DNA from: Planctomycetota bacterium
GTDB lineage: Bacteria; Planctomycetota; UBA8742; SKZP01; JAIOTL01
Direction: 5' to 3'
Assembly (NCBI GenBank): GCA_021106775.1
Contig: JAIOTL010000180.1
Location: 1-11,821 of the forward strand
Length of the DNA stretch: 11,821 nucleotides
In this document: piece after piece, positions 7,345 to 11,821 of the stretch
Layout of the letters: each line of letters begins with the position of its first letter
Numbering within the stretch: the first letter of the stretch is position 1
The notes under the pieces: model-generated
What the model saw: the letters and a program-made list of their open reading frames with translations, nothing else
Databases searched by the model: none
Told to the model about the DNA's origin: nothing
Program-made: the position numbers and the translations under genes

Positions 7345-8241
7345 TTATCGAAAAATCCAGCTGAATAGGTCTTTCCAGGCGAACCAATCGAACCATTCAC
7401 AAGCTTTCAAGGCGATATAAACTCCAAAAAGAATCAAAATAATCCCAAGAATTTGAATTACTTTATTCACCGTTGTTATCTTCATTTTTTTGCGATATTT
7501 TGAAATCACGCCAGTAAACAAATAAAACCAAACTATTGTACCTATCCCAAGGAAAAACGCAAAAACAAGACTATGCGTGAATTCTTTACTTCCGTTGGAT
7601 AAAACCGCTGTTTCTTCAGGTTTTTCAACATTTGCAGAAGCTTCATTTACGCTGCTTTTCACTCTCGAAACACTCTCGGTAATATTTTTGCTCGATTCTT
7701 TATTCTCTTCTTTAATCCTCTTAACATTGGTCGATTTATAGCTTTTATCTACAATCAATTGAAATCCCGCGAAGTCCAGCCCGATTGACGCCACGAAACT
7801 CATCGCGATGAACGAAGAAGCCAGCCAACCGAAAAACAGGGTCGGGTTGAGAAAATTAATCATAAAACCCGTCATGAGCGCGCCACGTTTGCTAATCCTG
7901 GGCTGACGATGACTTATCCGAGTCTCATCAATATGCTCCATATCAAGCTTGGTACGATAAATCCGAACTGCAATTACCACAATGACAACACTGCCAACAG
8001 CTAAGATGTACGGAATCACGTCTTCGTATGCCTTGACAAACTTGACAAAGCCGAAAACCGCGATAAAACAATACAGGATGTCCACCACCGCAGCACCGGT
8101 AGCAGCCATTACCGCATATGAACGTTGACCTTGTAGTGTTTTGGATATAGTGAGGATGCCGATGGGTCCCGTTACAGGAACTGAGAAAATGAAACCGGTT
8201 ATCAAACCCACCAATGAAATTTCAATCAAACTTGTAATCAT
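7345..8241 (-). CDS. LysE/RhtB-like exporter-family membrane protein with long charged loop
   Basis: A 298-residue membrane protein. The N-terminal segment has GFIFSVPVTGPIGIL (16-30), close to the GxxxxxPGPxxxL signature of LysE-family amino-acid exporters, and FLNPTLFFGWL (130-140) matches the NPK/NPT segment after TM3. About six membrane segments can be seen: 5-30, 44-69, 75-93, 121-158, 223-245 and 259-280. Family members usually have 200-215 residues; here residues about 160-222 form an inserted hydrophilic, Lys/Glu/Ser-rich stretch between the fourth and fifth segments. The C-terminus is rich in aromatic residues (EWFDWFAW). The ATG at 8241 has no clear ribosome site, but the first membrane segment begins right after it. 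The substrate cannot be read from sequence; 'LysE-like' is a family call only. It is transcribed alone, after the terminator of the paralog pair. Confidence 0.82.
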   Translation of the reverse strand: MITSLIEISLVGLITGFIFSVPVTGPIGILTISKTLQGQRSYAVMAATGAAVVDILYCFIAVFGFVKFVKAYEDVIPYILAVGSVVIVVIAVRIYRTKLDMEHIDETRISHRQPRISKRGALMTGFMINFLNPTLFFGWLASSFIAMSFVASIGLDFAGFQLIVDKSYKSTNVKRIKEENKESSKNITESVSRVKSSVNEASANVEKPEETAVLSNGSKEFTHSLVFAFFLGIGTIVWFYLFTGVISKYRKKMKITTVNKVIQILGIILILFGVYIALKACEWFDWFAWKDLFSWIFR

Positions 8242-8350
8242 GCTTTATTCGCTGCTATTGTAATACCATTAATAATGAATCATTTACTAATAATCGGCTG
8301 GAATTGATTTCGCTGTATTATCAGAAAATTTGTAATGTATGCAACAATTA

Positions 8351-8396
8351 TTTTTATTACAAAATAAAAGCCCGCAGATTGAATCCACAGGCTTTG
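8351..8396 (-). terminator. rho-independent terminator after the second recoded paralog
   Basis: On the minus-strand RNA, AAAGCC (8395-8390) pairs with GGCUUU (8372-8367). The intervening bases pair further if G-U wobbles are allowed, giving about 12 bp with a short loop near AUUCAAU. UUUUAUUUU follows directly. The hairpin begins 14 nt after the TAG at 8410, not after the TGA at 8536, which supports the extended reading of that gene. Confidence 0.75.
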
Positions 8397-8409
8397 CATA
8401 TGATTTCCA

Positions 8410-9867
8410 CTACTTAATCGAGTGTTTCAGTGGCTCTAAAGTAACTTTGTATGGTGCACAATTCCATTTATATGTAATTAACATATCGCCGGTGAATTTC
8501 TCATCTACGTAGAACTCGTAGTCGGAACGACCGCCTCAGCAGAATGGTTTCCCGACGGTTTCCTTGATGAGAATTTTTCCCTCACCATCCTTGATTGTGA
8601 AAACGGGTGGTGCAAACTCTTTTTCATCAACCAAAAGCTGAGTCCGTGTTTCAAGAGTTACTTCCTTACCATTAGCTTCGAACGTTCTCCGGTTATAGAC
8701 GTAGCCCATCATTCTGTAAAGTTTCTTGCCTTCGACCTGGTCACCATATTTGTACTCGGAAATAGTGAATTTCATAATCAAATCCAAATCGAATTTTACT
8801 GGTTTTTCCTTTGTAATGGTAATCATTTCAACAACACTGTAACTTCTGATAATGAGCTTGTATTTTTTCCCGTCTTTATCGAAAGAAACGTTTTTGACGA
8901 TGAATTTACCCACAGGTGCCATGCCAATACCGTCTTTGATTGGGATTCTAATCTGTGGTGCGTTGTAGTTCAGACCTTTTGCAAGGTTAATAGCAAGATT
9001 ATTCACATCCTTAATGTTGAATAGGATTTTACCGAAAGTCAGCTTAATGCTTGTTACAATGACTTTCTTCTTCTCAAGATCAAACTTAAAGTAATACTGG
9101 AATCCTCCGCTAATAAATTCTGCACCGTCGATTGTTTCGCTGGCACCACTTGCCCAGCCGAATTTGCCATCACCGTCCGCATCGAGAAAGATTACATCTC
9201 CAGTTCTTCCGAACAATCTTAGTTTGCCGTCTGCCATTTTGTCAACAACAACCAGTTTTCGGATATCCTTGCCGATTTTGACGTTTGTAACGTATGAATT
9301 TACAATCCCGTACGAAACATTGGAATAAGTTGCTGGTTGCTTTGTTTGGCGATTAATGAATTTGTTTGAATAATAACGGAGGAAGAATCCGTATTCCTTC
9401 TCCTTTATCTTGATTTTCATTAATTCAAAATGTGCCTGAGTGAAATTGGTTCTATAGTTTGAATAAACTGCTTTTGCTGGCGTTTCATCAAGTTTGCCGT
9501 CGTGATTCACATCAACATACAGTTTATCAATCCTTTTTCCATCACTCGTAGATATTACACCGAAGAAATCGATGCTATAGAAAGTTACTTTGATGAAAAC
9601 AGGATTTTTCAGACCTTCGGGAAGCTCTTTGAGTTGTTCAGGTTTTTCCTTCAAAGGCTGAGTATTCATTGTTCCAAGATTTGTCAGGAAATTGGTATCA
9701 AAACCACCTGGCAAACCAATTGCATGCTTAAGGTCGTAGGATGCTGTTGTTGCGAGCTCCTCAGCAGGTTTGACCTTTTCCGCTGGTTTTACATCCTCAC
9801 CGTAACCTACGGGATTATTTAGAATCAAAACCAGTCAACACATCACTATATACAAAAACTTTTTCAT
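8410..9867 (-). CDS. secreted EF-hand-like protein with two in-frame TGA codons (candidate selenoprotein), paralog A
   Basis: I read this as one 485-residue protein from the ATG at 9867 (GGAGG four nt upstream) to the TAG at 8410, passing TGA codons at 9837-9835 (residue 11) and 8538-8536 (residue 444). Residues 1-24 look like a signal peptide: MKKFLYIVMC, TGA, LVLILNNPVGYG, with likely cleavage before EDVKPA. Then come two VKPA(E/D)x linker repeats and a body with two Asp-rich loops (DVNHDGKLDE, DADGDGKFGW) like EF-hand or dockerin calcium loops. Near the end is ETVGKPFC, TGA, GGRSDYEF and a 36-residue tail with a further Cys (KWNCAPYKVT). Without readthrough the gene lacks a ribosome site, a signal n-region and its tail. 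It is second in a tandem pair, 51 bp after paralog B. The TGAs are probably Sec; Cys or Trp is possible. The family is not recognised. Confidence 0.8.
8505..8521 (-). promoter_or_regulatory. SECIS-like hairpin after the C-terminal TGA of paralog A
   Basis: On the minus strand CTACG, a 7-nt loop AGTTCTA and CGTAG form a 5-bp stem beginning 14 nt after the TGA. The loop thus lies 19 nt downstream and has G as its second base, as in known bacterial SECIS loops. The stem is short, so this is suggestive only. Confidence 0.4.
9764..9799 (-). repeat. two 18-bp units encoding VKPA(E/D)x linker repeats, paralog A
   Basis: Units 9764-9781 and 9782-9799 encode KVKPAE-type hexapeptides just after the signal peptide. 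Paralog B has five units of the same kind, so copy number has changed since duplication. Confidence 0.75.
9800..9812 (-). promoter_or_regulatory. hairpin 22 nt after the signal-peptide TGA of paralog A
   Basis: CCGTA, loop GGT, TACGG: a perfect 5-bp stem with a three-base loop starting with G, 27 nt after the TGA. This is inside the 16-37 nt range usually given for bacterial SECIS loops. It is identical in paralog B, but so is nearly all of this 5' block, so conservation adds little. Confidence 0.35.
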
Positions 9868-9871
9868 AAAT

Positions 9872-9876
9872 CCTCC
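9872..9876 (-). promoter_or_regulatory. ribosome binding site fixing the start of paralog A
   Basis: GGAGG lies four nt before the ATG at 9867 on the minus strand, with the same GCGGAGGATTT context as in paralog B. No comparable site precedes any start codon after the first TGA, so translation very probably begins upstream of that TGA. Confidence 0.85.
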
Positions 9877-9918
9877 GCAAAAATTGCATTACTTAGCGTC
9901 TTGCATTTAACAATTGGA

Positions 9919-11412
9919 TTATTTAATCACGTATTCTATTGGCGCGCATGTAACTTTATATGGCGTACATTTCCAAGTGAACGAAATAACAAATGTACCG
10001 GCGAACTTTGCATCTACGCTAAATACGTAGTCTGAGCGACCACCTCAGCAAAACGGTTTTCCGACTGTTTCCTTGATAATTTCTTTACCTTCTGCGTCCT
10101 TGACCGTAAACATCGGAGGTGCAAACTCTTTATTGTCAACAAGAATCTGAGCACGGGTATCATAAAACTTTTCCTTGCCATCGACTTTGATTGTTCGTCT
10201 GTTATACACATAGCCGTACATTCTGTAAGTCTTCTTGTTTTCGACCTGCTCGCTAGTTCTGTAAGCAGAAATGGTATATTTCATGTGTAAATTCAGAGCG
10301 AATACGTAAGGTTTATCTTTTGTTACTTCAAGCATATCCGATGTAGTGAAACCCCTGACATTAACCTTGCATTTCTTGCCATCCTTCTCGAATGTAATAC
10401 TTTTGATGAGGAATTTGCCCGTAGGAGCTTTGCCAATACCGTCTTTGAACGGTACCTTCAATTGTGATGCATTGTAGCTTGTGCCTTTTGAGATGAACAT
10501 AACGAGGTTTTTCGCACCTTCAACATTAAACAGGATTTTGCCATATGTCAGCTTTTGACTCGATATGAAAACTTTCATTTTTTCCATATCAACTTTGAAA
10601 GTGTAAAGCTTTTCATTCTGAATCAACTCACCAGCATCGAGCACCTCATTGCCTTGAACACCCCAAGCAAACTTTCCGTCACCGTTGGCATCGAGGAAAA
10701 TAACATCACCAATGCGAGTTGACATGTTGATTTTGCCGTCAGCCATTTTATCGACGACTACGAGTTTTTTTACGTCTTTGCCGATTTTGATGTCAGCAAC
10801 GAACGAATTTACAAGCCCGTAATTGATTCTCGAATAAGTCATTTCCTTTTTGGTCTTCGGGTTCATATAAGTATTTGCGTAATAACTCACGAATAGTCCG
10901 TATTTTTTGTCCTTGAGTGAAATCGTGACCAAATTGAATCGTGCTGTCATATAGTTGTCTCTAGCGTACGAATAATTCGGCATTATTGGCTTTTCATCGA
11001 GTTTGCCGTCGAGATTCAAGTCAAGATACAATTTGTCAACTTTCCCTTCTTTACCAAGTGTAATAACTCCTAAGAAGTCTTTTCCCTTGATTTTGATTTC
11101 TGCATAGGCAGCAACTTTCAGACCTTCAGGAACCGTGAGTTCTTCGGGTTTTTCCTTCAAAGGCTGAGAATAAAGCGACCCAAGTGATGCAAAGAAATTT
11201 GAATCGAAACCTTCTGGCAAGCCGACGAAGGGTTTGAGTTCAAAGGACGCACTTGCTGGTGCAACTTTCTCAGCTGGTTTAACATCCTCTGCAGGTTTGA
11301 CTTTGTCTGCAGGTTTGACTTTGTCTGCAGGTTTTACATCCTCACCGTAACCTACGGGATTATTCAGAAGCAAAACCAGTCAACACATCACTATAAAGAA
11401 AAACTTTTTCAT
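9919..11412 (-). CDS. secreted EF-hand-like protein with two in-frame TGA codons (candidate selenoprotein), paralog B
   Basis: Read as one 497-residue protein from the ATG at 11412 (GGAGG four nt upstream) to the TAA at 9919, through TGA codons at 11382-11380 (residue 11) and 10047-10045 (residue 456). The signal peptide is MKKFFFIVMC, TGA, LVLLLNNPVGYG. Five VKPA-type hexapeptides follow, then a body about half identical to paralog A by eye, with DLNLDGKLDE and DANGDGKFAW loops at matching places. ETVGKPFC, TGA, GGRSDYVF leads to a tail that, like that of A, is 41 codons long and keeps a Cys (TWKCTPYKVT). Trp is encoded by TGG in both proteins, including in the tail. It is first of the pair, 177 bp after the TldD-like gene; a possible -10 TATGAT lies at 11467-11462 without a convincing -35. 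Location is probably periplasmic or extracellular. Function is not recognised; redox or metal roles are guesses. Confidence 0.8.
10014..10030 (-). promoter_or_regulatory. SECIS-like hairpin after the C-terminal TGA of paralog B
   Basis: CTACG, loop TATTTAG, CGTAG, starting 14 nt after the TGA exactly as in paralog A. The stem is kept although three of the codons it spans encode different residues or differ in sequence. The loop lacks a G in its first two bases, which weakens the SECIS match. Confidence 0.35.
11255..11344 (-). repeat. five 18-bp units encoding VKPA(D/E)x linker repeats, paralog B
   Basis: Units begin at 11255, 11273, 11291, 11309 and 11327. The units at 11291 and 11309 are identical, which points to recent slippage or unequal exchange. 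They encode a Lys/Pro/Ala/acidic linker between the signal peptide and the body. Confidence 0.85.
11345..11357 (-). promoter_or_regulatory. hairpin 22 nt after the signal-peptide TGA of paralog B
   Basis: Same CCGTA-GGT-TACGG hairpin and same spacing from TGA as in paralog A. It is a candidate SECIS-like element only. Confidence 0.35.
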
Positions 11413-11416
11413 AAAT

Positions 11417-11421
11417 CCTCC
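11417..11421 (-). promoter_or_regulatory. ribosome binding site fixing the start of paralog B
   Basis: GGAGG four nt before the ATG at 11412. It places the start ten codons upstream of the first TGA. Confidence 0.85.
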
Positions 11422-11589
11422 GCAAAACAAGTTGTACAAACGCTTGACAGACACTCGTCTTATCATATAGAAAATTAATATGCTAATTGCGATATTCAGG
11501 TATTATTTTCTGCAATTAAACATAATACGTTATACCCAATGTTTCAGATAATTTTTTTTTATTTTTTGAATGGTGAAAACTGGAAATGT

Positions 11590-11821
11590 CTAAAAGCCGG
11601 TGTAACTTGTGAAATTGAAGGATTTAAGCTTGATTGCAGGCAAAATAAATGCTGAACCGCCCCAAAAAGACTCGCTTATCCGGGTTTTATCGCTGAGTTC
11701 GAGGATATGACCGGATTTCAGGCAGTTTAGCAGACTTTCAGTGAAGCGCATGTTAATCAGCGGCTGTATGATTTTGCCATTCTCGACCAGCAATGTGCCA
11801 TTGCGAGTTAGCCGGGTAAGC
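11590..11821 (-). CDS. C-terminal part of a TldD/PmbA-family metalloprotease-like protein (partial)
   Basis: The reading frame is open to the right edge of the window, so only the last 76 or so residues are seen. It reads LTRNGTLLVENGKIIQPLIN, then MRFTESLLNCLKSGHILELS, later AFILPAIKLKSFNFTSYTGF and a TAG stop. The 'LVENGKI...P..N.RF.ES.L' pattern and the ending 'P.IK...FNFTS' are typical of the C-terminus of TldD/PmbA proteins, which form TldD/TldE-type proteases acting on peptides and modified peptides. The catalytic HExxxH region would lie outside the window. It is upstream of paralog B on the same strand; 177 bp separate them, with an AT-rich run at 11551-11567 but no terminator hairpin that I can see. 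Confidence 0.8.
   Translation of the reverse strand, partial: LTRLTRNGTLLVENGKIIQPLINMRFTESLLNCLKSGHILELSDKTRISESFWGGSAFILPAIKLKSFNFTSYTGF

Noticed and set aside
7074..7396. Small minus-strand ORFs of 71 and 73 codons
   Set aside because: They run over the hairpins and the homopyrimidine tract, have no ribosome site at their starts and show no domain.
8410..11412. Both paralogs as pseudogenes broken by nonsense mutations
   Set aside because: Two TGAs at matching sites in two diverged genes, intact frames elsewhere, conserved tails with synonymous changes and strong ribosome sites do not fit decay.
11380..11412. MKKFFFIVMC plus TGA as a ten-residue leader peptide with re-start downstream
   Set aside because: The next possible starts (TTG or CTG) have no ribosome site, and re-start would cut off the Lys-rich n-region of the signal peptide.
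8410..11412. TGA reassigned to Trp or Gly in the whole genome
   Set aside because: No in-frame TGA occurs in the other nine genes and Trp is always TGG there. It is kept only as an alternative for the four special sites.

Overview
The window holds eleven genes of a bacterial chromosome with moderately low GC. Several starts are preceded by good Shine-Dalgarno sites. Isc-type iron-sulfur genes, MJ0042-like zinc ribbons, secreted proteins with EF-hand-like loops and widely scattered 'GTCATT...GAATCCAGG' intergenic repeats suggest an uncultured anaerobe-like lineage, perhaps of the PVC or FCB groups. That placement is only a guess, because no rRNA or other phylogenetic marker is present.

Layout. 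From 66 to 1831 (+) lie two AT-rich membrane genes: a zinc-ribbon/DnaJ-finger-like protein and a membrane-anchored seven-repeat WD40 protein. From 1855 to 3475 (-) is the iscS-iscU pair (cysteine desulfurase and Fe-S scaffold). At 3782-4690 (-) is a Rossmann/DUF2520 protein, and diverging from it at 4784-5455 (+) a zinc-ribbon, tail-anchored protein. The intergenic stretch 5456-5761 carries a tandem 21-bp repeat and a hairpin repeat in inverted orientation. At 5762-7030 (-) is a LeuC/HacA-type dehydratase large subunit, itself a 4Fe-4S enzyme. At 7345-8241 (-) is a LysE-like membrane protein with a long charged loop. From 8410 to 11412 (-) are two tandem paralogous secreted proteins. The window ends inside a TldD/PmbA-family gene (11590-11821, -).

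The most unusual content is the tandem paralog pair. Read conventionally, each gene lacks a proper start and has a cut-off C-terminus. Each becomes a complete secreted protein (485 and 497 residues) if two in-frame TGA codons are read through. One TGA lies in the signal peptide (Met-Cys-TGA-Leu-Val-Leu) and one near the C-terminus (Pro-Phe-Cys-TGA-Gly-Gly). All four TGAs directly follow a Cys codon. After the C-terminal TGA both genes run exactly 41 codons to a TAG or TAA. About 56% of residues in this tail are identical, many with synonymous codon changes, and a likely rho-independent terminator sits just after the extended end of the second gene. Short hairpins lie 14 or 22 nt after the TGAs, in the range expected for bacterial SECIS elements. 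The simplest reading is a previously unrecognised two-selenocysteine secreted protein family with vicinal Cys-Sec pairs. Reading of TGA as Cys or Trp by another tRNA is the main alternative. No selenocysteine machinery is visible in the window.
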